Assembly: GCA_026954325.1 (NCBI GenBank)
Contig: JAIXKK010000066.1
Coordinates: 37,061 to 101,060, forward strand
Origin: Bryobacterales bacterium
GTDB lineage: Bacteria > Acidobacteriota > Terriglobia > Bryobacterales > Bryobacteraceae
Direction of reading: 5' to 3'
DNA: 64,000 bases
The notes under the pieces were generated by a model, which had not been told where the DNA came from, made no database searches, and saw nothing but the letters and a program-made list of their open reading frames with translations. Within the stretch, counting starts at the first letter, position 1, and every line of letters starts with the position of its first letter. Shown here one piece after another: positions 45,166-54,614 of the stretch. The position numbers and the translations under genes are program-made.

Positions 45166-45654
45166 ATGGCGTCAACGCCTCCATCACCGATGCCCGTCGA
45201 TCCGCCGCGGGGATTGTATCCCGCCAAGGTCGACGAGAAGGGGCGATTGAAGCTGCCCACAAACTTTGCCGGATACCTGGCGGCCTTGCAGGCGACGAAA
45301 GTGTTCGTGACGAGTTTGGACAAGACCACGGCCAAAGTGTACACCATTCCGGTGTGGAATGAAAACGTGAATCTGCTGCAGAACGGCGGAGGAGAAAACC
45401 GCAACTGGGGAAAAGATATTCTGTTGCTGGCCAACATACTGGGCGCCGATGCCGAGTTGGATTCCGCGGGGCGGTTGCTATTGCCGACGGAACTGCGGCG
45501 AATGCTCGGGCTGGAGAACGCGCAGGTGTGGCTGGAGGCCTACGACGGGCTGATCAACATTTACAGCCAGCAGGTCTTCGAGGAGAAGCGCCGCCAAGCG
45601 CAGGAGAACTTGCAGGCGAAGTTACAGTTCATGGAAGGACTGGGGCTCAAATAG
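45166..45654 (+). CDS. mraZ: MraZ transcriptional regulator
   Basis: This 162-residue protein has two AbrB-like SpoVT domains. The first begins GLYPAKVDEKGRLKLPTNF and the second is ADAELDSAGRLLLPTELRR; DEKGR and DSAGR are the paired DNA-contact motifs. MraZ forms ring oligomers and represses or modulates the dcw operon, of which it is the first gene. The N terminus has about 13 extra residues before the conserved YPAKVDEKGR; ATG 45190 would give a shorter form. Neither start has a Shine-Dalgarno sequence, whereas the upstream leader ORF does. Confidence 0.95.
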   Translation: MASTPPSPMPVDPPRGLYPAKVDEKGRLKLPTNFAGYLAALQATKVFVTSLDKTTAKVYTIPVWNENVNLLQNGGGENRNWGKDILLLANILGADAELDSAGRLLLPTELRRMLGLENAQVWLEAYDGLINIYSQQVFEEKRRQAQENLQAKLQFMEGLGLK

Positions 45655-45660
45655 GTATGT

Positions 45661-46530
45661 ATGGCGCCAATCCACATACCTGTCATGGGCCGGGAAGTGA
45701 TGGAGCATTTGGCGGTGCGTCCGGACGGGATTTATCTGGATGCCACGGCCGGGCTCGGGGGACATACCAGGCTGATCGCGGAGCGGCTGGAGAGCGGACT
45801 GGTGATCGCCAACGACCGGGATGCGGAATCCCTGGAGATTGCGCGGGAGAACACGCGGGAGTGGGCGGAAAAGATCCGGTACCGGCAGGGCAGGTTTTCG
45901 CAGTTGGACAAGACGTTGGAAGCATGTGGTGTAGGACAAGTAGACGGACTGGTAGCGGACTTGGGAGTGAGCCGCTATCAACTGACAGAAGGAGAGCGCG
46001 GATTTTCTCTGCAGTCGGACGGTCCTTTGGACATGCGAATGAATCGCACCGAAGGGCCGGCGGCGGCCGAGATCGTCAATTTCGAAGCCGAGAAGGCGCT
46101 CGCCGATTTGATCTATCAACTTGGCGAAGAAAGGAGGGCGCGGAGAATAGCCAGAGCAATCGTCCGGGCACGGCCGATTCGGAGCACGCTGCATTTGGCG
46201 CGTGTGATCGAGGAGGCCGTGCCAAGGACGGGGCGGCTGCACCCCGCGACCCTCACCTTTATGGCATTGCGGATTGCGGTGAACCGGGAGCAGGAGGAGT
46301 TGGAAGCGCTACTGGAGTCAGGACCGAGGTTGGTGGCCGCGGGCGGACGGATGGTGGTGATCACGTTCATGTCGACGGAGGACCGCGCGGTCAAGCGTGG
46401 GTTTCAACGGCTGGCCAGGGAAGGCCGGGCGCAAATCTTGACGAAGCACGTCGTAAAACCGGCGGAGAAGGAAGTGCTGGAAAATCCCGCCGCGCGGAGC
46501 GCCAAACTGCGCGCGGTAGAGATGATTTAG
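45661..46530 (+). CDS. rsmH: 16S rRNA (cytosine-1402-N4)-methyltransferase
   Basis: This protein of 289 residues methylates N4 of C1402 in 16S rRNA, using SAM in the cytoplasm. Family blocks seen are HIPVMGREVMEHL, the SAM motif YLDATAGLGGHTRLI, VDGLVADLGVSRYQL, the GFSLQSDGPLDMRMN loop, and LTFMALRIAVNREQEEL. It starts six bases after mraZ in the universal mraZ-rsmH order. All conserved motifs are intact. Confidence 0.96.
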   Translation: MAPIHIPVMGREVMEHLAVRPDGIYLDATAGLGGHTRLIAERLESGLVIANDRDAESLEIARENTREWAEKIRYRQGRFSQLDKTLEACGVGQVDGLVADLGVSRYQLTEGERGFSLQSDGPLDMRMNRTEGPAAAEIVNFEAEKALADLIYQLGEERRARRIARAIVRARPIRSTLHLARVIEEAVPRTGRLHPATLTFMALRIAVNREQEELEALLESGPRLVAAGGRMVVITFMSTEDRAVKRGFQRLAREGRAQILTKHVVKPAEKEVLENPAARSAKLRAVEMI

Positions 46531-46552
46531 CGACGGGAGAGAGGGATATCTC

Positions 46553-47119
46553 ATGGCAGCAACACTGACGACTCTGTATGACCGCCTGTTGGGGAAGGGC
46601 GGCGCACAAGTGGAAGCGCGCTGGACGGAGGTGCGTCCGGCGAAGGTGACGGATACCCGTCTGCGTCCGTTTCCGAATGAAGACGTGAGCTTTCATGTCA
46701 AGAGGATCGACAACAGCCGGGTGATTCGCGAGTTGGATCCGCAGGCGCCGAAGGTTTGTTGGAAGATGATCGGCGGGGCGAGCGCATCGGCGGTGCTGTT
46801 GATCGGGCTGCTGCTGCCGAGCGCCTATCGCCTGATGGCGGGCTACCAGATTGAAGAGCTGAAGAAAGAGAACAAACGGCTGCAGTCAGTGAACGCCGAG
46901 CTGGAACTGGACGAAGCGAAATTGCTCAGTCCGGAGCGTCTGGCGGATCTGGCGAAGCTGCAGGAATTTGTGGATCCCGATCCGGGGCGTGTGATTCATC
47001 TGGATGAACAGAGCGGGCCTGTGATGGCGATGCGGCGGGAAGGGAAGCCGGCCGCGGTGGAGCCGGTCCAGGCCGCCGCGGCGGCTCCGGCGGCAGCGCT
47101 GGCCGGCGCGCGCGAATAA
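46553..47119 (+). CDS. ftsL: FtsL-like division protein
   Basis: This 188-residue bitopic membrane protein lies at the invariant ftsL position. It has an unusually long cytoplasmic N terminus (about 70 residues), one TM helix (about 72-92), and a short coiled coil (about 98-125, EELKKENKRLQ) with the FtsL-like LSPERLADLAKL helix. An Ala/Pro-rich tail closes it (VQAAAAAPAAAL). FtsL joins FtsQ and FtsB to activate FtsWI. Typical FtsL is about 100-120 residues, so both ends are extended. The assignment rests on position and architecture more than sequence. RBS GGGAGAGAGG precedes the ATG. Confidence 0.75.
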   Translation: MAATLTTLYDRLLGKGGAQVEARWTEVRPAKVTDTRLRPFPNEDVSFHVKRIDNSRVIRELDPQAPKVCWKMIGGASASAVLLIGLLLPSAYRLMAGYQIEELKKENKRLQSVNAELELDEAKLLSPERLADLAKLQEFVDPDPGRVIHLDEQSGPVMAMRREGKPAAVEPVQAAAAAPAAALAGARE

Positions 47120-47128
47120 GAACAAAGT

Positions 47129-47152
47129 CAGCCGGGATTCCCCCACCGGCTG
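47129..47152 (+). other. Hairpin between ftsL and ftsI
   Basis: A perfect 7-bp stem, CAGCCGG (47129-47135) with CCGGCTG (47146-47152), has a 10-base loop. There is no T run, so it is not a clear terminator; it may affect mRNA processing or ftsI translation. The ftsI ATG is 25 bases further on. Confidence 0.4.
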
Positions 47153-47176
47153 GCCGACCCAGCCAGGAAGGCAGCC

Positions 47177-49267
47177 ATGCAGAGACCACCGGGCAATCGG
47201 AATTTCGGGGGTAATCCGGAGCCTCCGATCGACGAAGCAGCCGCGAGGCGGGTGCGCAAGCTGGCGCGCTTCGCGCTGGGCTGGTGCTTTCTTATCCTTC
47301 TGCGATTGTTTCATCTCCAAATCCTGTCTCACGCCGATTATGTCAGGCTGGCGCAAAACCAGCAGGAAAAGGTGATGGAGGCGCCCGCGCCGCGTGGAGC
47401 CATCCTTGACCGGAATGACGAAGCGCTGGCGATGAGCACGACGCTGAAGAGCGTGGTGGCGAACCCGCTGCACATGCCGGACCTGCCGCTGACGGCGGAG
47501 GTGCTGGCGCGCGTGCTGAACCTGGATGAGAAGGAACTGCTCGAGCGGTTGCGGGTGTACGCCTCCAGCGGCAAAGGGTTCATGTGGATCAAGCACCGCA
47601 TCGGCACCGAAGAAGCCGAACGGGTGGCGATGCTGAAGTTGAGCGGAGTGGAGTTTCGCGACGAGACGGTGCGCACTTATCCGAAGGGAACGCTGGCGGC
47701 GCACATTCTGGGCGGCGTGGACAGCGAGGAGCGGGGCAACGGCGGCATCGAGCTGGGGCTTCAAGAGGAGTTGGAAGGGATTCCCGGTACGGTTCGAATG
47801 ATGAAAGATGTCACGAACCGGGGGTATGAATCGATTGTGGAATCGAAGCCGCAGCCCGGGAAGGACATCACGCTGACCATTGACGAACGCATCCAATATG
47901 TGGCGGAGCGCGAGTTGCGCAAGGCGATGGGGACGTGCCGCTGCAAGACGGGCAGCGTGGTGGTGATGAATCCGCGCAACGGCGACATACTGGCGATGAC
48001 GAGCTATCCGTCGTTCGACCCCAACGAAGCGCCGTCGAGCAGGGATGACATGGCGGCGCGGCTGAACCTGGCGATTGCGGCTCCTTTCGAGCCCGGGTCC
48101 GTGTTCAAGGTGGTGACGTTATCCGCGGCGCTGGAGACGACGCGGTTGGGGCCGGAATCGCCCATCAATTGCATGGGCGGGGTGATGAGCCTCTACGGGC
48201 GGGTGATCCACGATTCACACGCGGGACTGGGTGTGATTCCGATGCGCGAAGTGCTGGCCCATTCGTCGAATGTCGGGGCTATCCAGATCGGGATGCAGGT
48301 GGGGGTGAAGAACCTGTACGAGTACATCACCCGTTTCGGATTCGGCAAGCGGGTAGGGATTCCGCTGCCGGCGGAATCTCCGGGGCAGGTGTTTGAACCG
48401 CGCAAGTGGGGGAAGACGTCTATCGGATCGGTACCGATGGGCCACGAACTGACGGTGACGACTCTGCAACTGGCGCAAGCCTGCTCGGTGGTGGCCAACA
48501 ACGGCTTACTGGTGAAGCCGCGCATCGTGCTGCGGCGGCAGCGCCCGGGGGACCCGGTCGAGATCGAGCCGGTTGCTCCGGCAGTGCGGGTGATCAATGC
48601 CTTGAATGCCGCGAAGATGAGGGACATGATGCACGGCGTGGTGCTGCCGGGAGGCACGGGAACGCGGGCGCGGATTCCGGGATACACCGTTGCGGGAAAG
48701 ACGGGATCAGCGCAGGTATACGATTTTCAGGCAAAGACGTACACGCACAAGTACAACGCGTCGTTCATGGGGATGGCTCCGATGAGCGATCCGAGGATCG
48801 TGGTGGCGGTAACGATGAACGGCTCACCGGACTGGGGCGGAACGGTGGCGGCCCCGGTGTTCCGGGAGGTGGCGGCGGTGGCGCTGCGAATTCTCGATGT
48901 TCCGAAGAACCGGATCGACGATGTGCAGATTGCCAGGGGATTGCCGGCGGGCGCGCCGGGCGAGGACGACAACGATGCCGCGAACGCGCCGCCGAGCCCG
49001 ATTCCGGAAGGGGCCGTGGCGGATGCCGCGGCGGCTCCCACGGCGGCTCCCGTGGCGGCCGCGCAGTTGCAGATGGCCTCGTTTCCGGGAGACGGGCCGA
49101 GGGTTCCGAACCTGTTGGGGAAGACCATGCGCGACGTGCTGAACGCGACGGTTCCGGCGGGGATCGCGGTGGACGCGAGGGGGTCGGGGCTGGCGCGGGC
49201 GCAAAATCCGCCGCCGGGGGCGCTGCTGCGTCCGGGGGAACACGTCGTGGTGGAGTTCAGGCGCTGA
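47177..49267 (+). CDS. ftsI: Division transpeptidase FtsI (PBP2B/3 type) with PASTA domain
   Basis: This 696-residue class B penicillin-binding protein cross-links septal peptidoglycan. A TM helix (about 36-55) is followed by a pedestal domain with RGAILDRNDEALAMS. The transpeptidase domain has S308-V-F-K311, S363-S-N365 and K508-T-G-S511. An acidic Ala/Pro-rich linker (about 595-640) leads to one C-terminal PASTA domain (about 640-696, RVPNLLGKTMRDVLN, NPPPGALLRPGEHVVVEF). PASTA in FtsI is common in Gram-positives and in acidobacteria-like lineages but absent from Escherichia coli FtsI. The start is an ATG after AGGAAGGCAGCC. Confidence 0.95.
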   Translation: MQRPPGNRNFGGNPEPPIDEAAARRVRKLARFALGWCFLILLRLFHLQILSHADYVRLAQNQQEKVMEAPAPRGAILDRNDEALAMSTTLKSVVANPLHMPDLPLTAEVLARVLNLDEKELLERLRVYASSGKGFMWIKHRIGTEEAERVAMLKLSGVEFRDETVRTYPKGTLAAHILGGVDSEERGNGGIELGLQEELEGIPGTVRMMKDVTNRGYESIVESKPQPGKDITLTIDERIQYVAERELRKAMGTCRCKTGSVVVMNPRNGDILAMTSYPSFDPNEAPSSRDDMAARLNLAIAAPFEPGSVFKVVTLSAALETTRLGPESPINCMGGVMSLYGRVIHDSHAGLGVIPMREVLAHSSNVGAIQIGMQVGVKNLYEYITRFGFGKRVGIPLPAESPGQVFEPRKWGKTSIGSVPMGHELTVTTLQLAQACSVVANNGLLVKPRIVLRRQRPGDPVEIEPVAPAVRVINALNAAKMRDMMHGVVLPGGTGTRARIPGYTVAGKTGSAQVYDFQAKTYTHKYNASFMGMAPMSDPRIVVAVTMNGSPDWGGTVAAPVFREVAAVALRILDVPKNRIDDVQIARGLPAGAPGEDDNDAANAPPSPIPEGAVADAAAAPTAAPVAAAQLQMASFPGDGPRVPNLLGKTMRDVLNATVPAGIAVDARGSGLARAQNPPPGALLRPGEHVVVEFRR

Positions 49268-49268
49268 T

Positions 49269-50753
49269 ATGGACACGAGAGCGGTGCTTGCGGGTGTGCC
49301 GATGCGCACCGGAATCCCGGCGGAGGTGCGGGACCGTCCGGTGTCAGGGCTGGAATATGATTCCAGGAAAATCAATCCTGATTATCTGTTTTTCGCGTTT
49401 TCCGGGTCCAAGGACGACGGGCGGCGGTACGCGCGGCAGGCGATGGAGGGCGGAGCACTGGCGGTGGTGAGCGAACTGCCGGAACTGGCCGGGGAGGCGA
49501 TGCCGTGGATTCAGGTGGAGCACGGGAGGCGGGCGCTGGCGGCGGCGTGCCGGAATTTTTATGGAGCGCCGGAGCGGGACTTGAAGCTGACGGGTGTCAC
49601 GGGCACGAACGGGAAGACGACGGTTACCTACCTCATTGATGCCGTGCTGCGGCATGCCGGAAAGGTGAGCGCGGTGCTCGGAACGATCGGGAACCGGGTG
49701 GCCGGGGAGCGGTTCAAGGCGGTGAATACGACGCCTGAGTCGCTTGATCTTTACCGGTTGTTCGAGCAGTTGCGCGCCAAGGGCGGGACGCACGTGACGA
49801 TGGAGGTTTCCTCGCACGGCCTGGCGTTGGGCCGGGTGTACGCGCTCGAATTTCACACGGCGGTGTTTACAAATCTGAGCCAGGATCACCTGGACTTCCA
49901 CGCTTCGATGGAAGATTACTTCGAGGCGAAGCGGATGCTGTTTTTCGCCAACGGGGCAGCGGCTCCGAAATGGGCGGTGATCAACGCCGATGACGAATAC
50001 GGCCGGCGGTTGGCGCCGGGGGAGGGGACGAAGGTTCTCACGTACGGATTCGGCGCCGGCGCGGCGCTGCGGGCCGAAGATGTGGAACTCGGATTCGGCG
50101 GGTTGCGGTTCACCATGCGGTATGGAGGGGCGGAGGCGGTGGTGCGGTCGTCGCTGGTGGGCGAGGTGAACGTGTACAACATGCTGGCCGCGTGCGGAGC
50201 GGGAATTTCATACGGATTGGAACTGGAAATGATTGCAGCGGGAATTGCGGAATGCGAGGCAGTGGCGGGCCGCTTCGAGCGTGTGGACGAAGGCCAGCCG
50301 TTCCTCTTTGTGGTGGACTATGCGCACACGCCGGATGCGTTGAAGAACGCAATCCGCGTGGCGCGCAGTTTGAAGCCGAAGCGGGTGATCACGGTGTTCG
50401 GCTGCGGCGGGGACCGCGACCGGACGAAGCGTCCATTGATGGGCATGGCGGCGGGCGAATTGAGCGACTTCGTGGTATTGACGTCGGACAATCCGCGTTC
50501 GGAGGATCCGCTGAACATCATCAATGACGCGCTGGTGGGGTTGCGCCGGTATGACACGCCCCATCTGGTGGAAGCCGACCGGACGCGCGCCATCCGTCTC
50601 GCGGTGAAAGAGGCGCGGCCGGGAGACCTGATCCTGCTTGCGGGAAAGGGACACGAAACGCACCAGGTTTTGCGGGACCAAACGATAGGGTTCGACGATC
50701 GGGAGAAGGCCCGGGAGGTGTTGCGGGAGTTCGGCTACCGGAAGCAGGGATGA
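49269..50753 (+). CDS. murE: UDP-MurNAc-tripeptide synthetase MurE
   Basis: This 494-residue Mur ligase adds the third residue to UDP-MurNAc-L-Ala-D-Glu. It has SGLEYDSRKINPDYLFFAF at the N domain, the ATP loop GVTGTNGKTTVTYL, TTPESLDLY, and VDYAHTPDALKN. The specificity motif DNPR (SDNPRSEDP) marks meso-diaminopimelate rather than lysine as substrate. It starts one base after the ftsI stop and its stop overlaps murF's ATG, so translation is coupled at both ends. Confidence 0.97.
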   Translation: MDTRAVLAGVPMRTGIPAEVRDRPVSGLEYDSRKINPDYLFFAFSGSKDDGRRYARQAMEGGALAVVSELPELAGEAMPWIQVEHGRRALAAACRNFYGAPERDLKLTGVTGTNGKTTVTYLIDAVLRHAGKVSAVLGTIGNRVAGERFKAVNTTPESLDLYRLFEQLRAKGGTHVTMEVSSHGLALGRVYALEFHTAVFTNLSQDHLDFHASMEDYFEAKRMLFFANGAAAPKWAVINADDEYGRRLAPGEGTKVLTYGFGAGAALRAEDVELGFGGLRFTMRYGGAEAVVRSSLVGEVNVYNMLAACGAGISYGLELEMIAAGIAECEAVAGRFERVDEGQPFLFVVDYAHTPDALKNAIRVARSLKPKRVITVFGCGGDRDRTKRPLMGMAAGELSDFVVLTSDNPRSEDPLNIINDALVGLRRYDTPHLVEADRTRAIRLAVKEARPGDLILLAGKGHETHQVLRDQTIGFDDREKAREVLREFGYRKQG

Positions 50754-52099
50754 AGTTTACTGTCAGTACGATCGCCGGGGCGCTCGGCGTGGCGCTTCCG
50801 GCGGCGAGCGGCGGGATCACGGGCTGGAGCGTGGATTCGCGGACGCTGGAGCGGGGAGACCTGTTTTTCGCGTTGCGCGGTCCGAATCACGACGGGCACG
50901 CCTATTTGGGAGAGGTGTTCGCGAAAGGGGCGTCGGCGGCGGTGGTGGATCGCGTGCCGCCCGAGGTTCCGGCCGGATGGACGCTGCTGGCGGTGGAGGA
51001 TGCGCAGCGGGCATTGGAGGCGCTCGGTTCATGGGCGCGCGAGCAATGGGGAAAGGACGTGATTGGGGTGACGGGCAGCGCCGGGAAAACGACCACGAAG
51101 GACGTGATCGCGGCGATGCTGGGTGTGCGGATGGTTGTGGGAAAGACCGTGGGAAATTTGAATAACCACATCGGAGTGCCGTTGACGCTGCTGCGGCTGA
51201 ACGCGGAGAGCGCGGCCGTGGTGGTGGAGATGGGGATGAACCACGGCGGGGAGATCGCGGCGCTGGCGCGGATCGCGAAGCCGCGCGTGGGTGTGGTGAC
51301 GAATGTGGGATACGCGCACGTGGAGAACTTTGATTCCGTGGAAGGAGTGGCGGCGGCAAAGCGCGAGTTGATCGAGGCGCTGCCGGCGGACGGAGTGGCG
51401 GTGCTGAACGCCGACGACAGGCGCGTGGCGCGGTTCGGGGAACACTGCAAGGGGCGCGTGGTGACGTACGGACTTACGGAGGATGCGGAAGTGCGCGCCG
51501 AACAGGTGCGGTATTCTCTCGATGGGGTGCGTTTTCGCGCCGGCGGCGTCGAATTGGAAAGCCGGTTGGCCGGCCGTCACGGCATTTCGAACCTGCTTGC
51601 GGGAATCGCGGTGGCGTCGGTGTACGGAATCGGACCGGAGGAAGTTGTAGACGTGGTGAAGGCGATCGAGCCAGGGGCGATGCGGGGGAAGCGGATAGAG
51701 AAAAACGGAATTCTGCACATCAACGACTGCTACAACTCGAATCCGGACGCGGCGCGGGCGATGTTGGACCTGCTGGCGGACACGCCGGCGGGGCGGCGCA
51801 TCGCGGTGTTGGGAGAGATGCTGGAGTTAGGGGCGTGGTCCGAACATTTGCACCGGGAGATTGGACGCTATGCCGCGAAGAGCGGGATGAACGTGCTTGT
51901 TGGGATTCGCGGCGCGGCCAGGCATGCCGTGACGGCCGCGGTGGAATCGGGCCTTCCCGCCGGCGCCGCGCATTTTTTTGAAGATCCGGCGGAGGCGGGC
52001 GAATTTGTGAAGGGGATGGCGCGCGAAGGGGATGTCATCCTATGGAAGGGTTCGCGCGGAACACGTGTGGAACTTGCGCTCGAAAGGGCGTTGGGGTAA
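50750..52099 (+). CDS. murF: UDP-MurNAc-pentapeptide synthetase MurF
   Basis: This 449-residue Mur ligase attaches D-Ala-D-Ala. It shows SVDSRTLERGDLFFALRG, the ATP loop VTGSAGKTTTKDVIA, NLNNHIGVPLTLL, MGMNHGGEIAALARIAKP, and INDCYNSNPDAARAMLDLL. It overlaps murE by four bases (ATGA). The D-Ala-D-Ala ligase gene it depends on is not present in this cluster. All motifs are intact. Confidence 0.97.
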   Translation: MKFTVSTIAGALGVALPAASGGITGWSVDSRTLERGDLFFALRGPNHDGHAYLGEVFAKGASAAVVDRVPPEVPAGWTLLAVEDAQRALEALGSWAREQWGKDVIGVTGSAGKTTTKDVIAAMLGVRMVVGKTVGNLNNHIGVPLTLLRLNAESAAVVVEMGMNHGGEIAALARIAKPRVGVVTNVGYAHVENFDSVEGVAAAKRELIEALPADGVAVLNADDRRVARFGEHCKGRVVTYGLTEDAEVRAEQVRYSLDGVRFRAGGVELESRLAGRHGISNLLAGIAVASVYGIGPEEVVDVVKAIEPGAMRGKRIEKNGILHINDCYNSNPDAARAMLDLLADTPAGRRIAVLGEMLELGAWSEHLHREIGRYAAKSGMNVLVGIRGAARHAVTAAVESGLPAGAAHFFEDPAEAGEFVKGMAREGDVILWKGSRGTRVELALERALG

Positions 52100-52102
52100 G
52101 CG

Positions 52103-53236
52103 ATGCTTTACTGGCTGCTTTTTGAAAAGCTGTTTCCCAATATCAGCGTTTTCCGGTTGTTCGGCTACGCCACGTTCCGCACGGCGCTGGCGAGTCTGAC
52201 GGCGCTGGCGCTGGGCATCCTGCTTGGTCCGGTGCTGATCCGCAAGCTGCGGGATTTTCAAATTGGGCAGCATATACGGGAGGACGGGCCGAAGTCGCAT
52301 CAGAAGAAAGCGGGAACGCCGACAATGGGCGGACTGCTGATTGTAGTGTCGATCGTGGCGCCGACGCTGCTGTTCACCAACCTGAGGAATCCGTACGTGT
52401 GGGTGGCGCTGTTCGGGTTGCTGAGTTTCGGGTCAATCGGCTTCTACGACGATTACACGAAGATGAAGCGGATGCGGAACCTCGGGCTGACGGCGCGGGG
52501 CAAGTTTCTGCTTCAGGTGCTGGCGGCGCTGATCGTGGGGATATTTCTGTTGGTGCTGCACGCCAAGGGGATGTATTCCACCGAGATGAATATTCCGTTC
52601 GTGAAGTCCTACCGGCCGAATCTGCTGATCAACTCGATGCTGGGGAGTCCCTGGACATATCCGGTCGCATTCGTGTTTTATTTCCTTTTCCTGGAGACGG
52701 TGCTGGTGGGGGCGGCGAACGGGGTGAATCTGGCGGACGGATTGGACGGGCTGGCGATCGGGCTGATGATCATCGCGTCCGGGGCGATGACGGTGCTGAC
52801 GTACCTGAGCGGGCACGCGCAGTTCGCCACGTACCTGGATCTGTCGCGCCTGCCGGGCGCGAGCGAACTGACGGTGTTCTGCGGGGCGATGACGGGGGCG
52901 TCGCTGGCGTTCCTGTGGTACAACGCGCATCCGGCGGAAGTATTCATGGGGGACGTGGGTTCGCTGTCGCTTGGGGGAGGATTGGGGACGATCGCTGTTC
53001 TGATCAAACAGGAAGTTCTGCTGCTGTTCGTGGGCGGCGTGTTCGTCATCGAATGCCTTTCCGTAATCCTGCAGGTGGGCAGCTACAAGCTGCGGAAGAA
53101 GCGGATTTTCAAGATGGCTCCGCTGCACCATCATTTTGAAGCGATCGGATGGCATGAATCGAAGGTAATTGTCCGGTTCTGGATTGTGGGTCTGGTGATG
53201 GCGCTGTTCGCGCTGACGACTTTGAAGTTGAGGTAG
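52103..53236 (+). CDS. mraY: Phospho-MurNAc-pentapeptide transferase MraY
   Basis: This 377-residue integral membrane enzyme makes lipid I from UDP-MurNAc-pentapeptide and undecaprenyl phosphate. It has about ten hydrophobic helices, the substrate loop GPKSHQKKAGTPTMGGLLI, the aspartate motif GFYDDYTKMK, NLADGLDGLAIG, and the C-terminal APLHHHFEAIGWHESKV. The length fits the family. It starts three bases after murF. Confidence 0.97.
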   Translation: MLYWLLFEKLFPNISVFRLFGYATFRTALASLTALALGILLGPVLIRKLRDFQIGQHIREDGPKSHQKKAGTPTMGGLLIVVSIVAPTLLFTNLRNPYVWVALFGLLSFGSIGFYDDYTKMKRMRNLGLTARGKFLLQVLAALIVGIFLLVLHAKGMYSTEMNIPFVKSYRPNLLINSMLGSPWTYPVAFVFYFLFLETVLVGAANGVNLADGLDGLAIGLMIIASGAMTVLTYLSGHAQFATYLDLSRLPGASELTVFCGAMTGASLAFLWYNAHPAEVFMGDVGSLSLGGGLGTIAVLIKQEVLLLFVGGVFVIECLSVILQVGSYKLRKKRIFKMAPLHHHFEAIGWHESKVIVRFWIVGLVMALFALTTLKLR

Positions 53237-53243
53237 CAGGGAG

Positions 53244-54596
53244 ATGGATCTTGCGGGCTTGAAGGTGCTGGTGGCGGGCCTTGGCAAGTCGGGGCTTGCC
53301 GCCGTCGAACTCCTGGTGGAGAAGGGAGCGCGTACTCAGGCGGCCGATTCCCGGCCGGTCGAACAGATTCCGGGAGCCGGTCCGGTGTTGGGAAGGTTGG
53401 GCGTCGAGTTTTTCGCGCAGGACGCGGAATTGTTCCGGGGTTTCGATTTGATCGTGCTGTCGCCGGGCGTGCCGGTGGACTTGCCCGAAGTCGAGGCGGG
53501 CAGGAAAAGCGGAGCGAAGGTGATTGGAGAGGTGGAACTGGCTTCGTGGTTCCTGCGGGGTCCGGTGATCGGGATAACGGGATCGAACGGGAAGACAACG
53601 ACGACGGCGCTGACGGGGCACTTGCTGAAGGAGTGCGGGATTGCCTGCCAGGTGGGCGGGAACATCGGTCTGGCTCCGGCGGGAATGATCGGAACGTCGC
53701 GCGCGGACCAGTGGAATGTGCTCGAACTGTCGAGCTTTCAGTTGGAGACGGCCGAGAAGTTCCGGGCGGCAATCGGGGTGTGCGTAAACGTGACGCCGGA
53801 CCATCTGGACCGGCATCATACGTTCGCGGCGTACGCGGCCGCGAAGCGGCGGTTGTTCGAGATGCAGAAGGCAGGAGACTGGGCGGTGCTGAACGCGGAT
53901 GACGCCACGGTGAAGGGATATGCGGCGGGGATCGCGTCGACGCCGGTATGGTTCAGCGTGGAGGGGCGCGCGGAGGCGGGCTGGCGGCTGGAGGGCGGCC
54001 ATGTCTACCGGGACGGGGAATTGTTGATGCCGGCATCGGAGATTCCCTTGCGCGGACGGCACAATATCGAGAACGTGATGGCGGCGGCGGCGGCGGCGCA
54101 TCTCGCGGGAGCCCGTCCCGATGGGATCCGCGCGGCGGTGCGGACCTTTCCGGGCGTGGAGCACCGCCTCGAATTCGTGCGCGAGACGGGGGGAGTGGCT
54201 TACTACAACGATTCGAAGGCGACCAACGTGGATGCCACGCTGAAGGCGATTGCCGCATTCGACGGCGGGTTGTGGATCATTCTCGGGGGGAAGGACAAGG
54301 GGAGCGACTACACGCCGCTCGCCGGACCGTTGAAGGAGAAGGCGCGGGCGGCGTTGTTGATCGGCGCGGCGGCGGAGAAGATCGCCGCGGAGGTTGGGAG
54401 CGCGGCGCCGGTGGTGCGCTGCGGGACGCTGGAGAGGGCGGTGGAGTACGCCGCGGGGCAGGCGAAGGCGGGAGATACGGTGCTGCTGGCTCCGGCGTGC
54501 GCGAGTTTTGACCAGTTCGAGAACTACGAACATCGGGGCAGAATGTTTAAAACATTTGTTGCTAAGATTGTGGGAATCAACGGGCGGGAGCGCTAG
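53244..54596 (+). CDS. murD: UDP-MurNAc-L-alanine:D-glutamate ligase MurD
   Basis: This 450-residue Mur ligase has LVAGLGKSGLAAVELL in the N-terminal Rossmann-like domain, the ATP loop GITGSNGKTTTTAL, VGGNIG, LELSSFQLE, TPDHLDRHHTF, and NDSKATNVDATLKAI. It adds D-Glu to UDP-MurNAc-L-Ala in the cytoplasm. It begins seven bases after mraY. The C-terminal FDQFENYEHRGRMFKTFV block is typical. Confidence 0.96.
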   Translation: MDLAGLKVLVAGLGKSGLAAVELLVEKGARTQAADSRPVEQIPGAGPVLGRLGVEFFAQDAELFRGFDLIVLSPGVPVDLPEVEAGRKSGAKVIGEVELASWFLRGPVIGITGSNGKTTTTALTGHLLKECGIACQVGGNIGLAPAGMIGTSRADQWNVLELSSFQLETAEKFRAAIGVCVNVTPDHLDRHHTFAAYAAAKRRLFEMQKAGDWAVLNADDATVKGYAAGIASTPVWFSVEGRAEAGWRLEGGHVYRDGELLMPASEIPLRGRHNIENVMAAAAAAHLAGARPDGIRAAVRTFPGVEHRLEFVRETGGVAYYNDSKATNVDATLKAIAAFDGGLWIILGGKDKGSDYTPLAGPLKEKARAALLIGAAAEKIAAEVGSAAPVVRCGTLERAVEYAAGQAKAGDTVLLAPACASFDQFENYEHRGRMFKTFVAKIVGINGRER

Positions 54597-54614
54597 CCCG
54601 CGATACGGAGCAGT

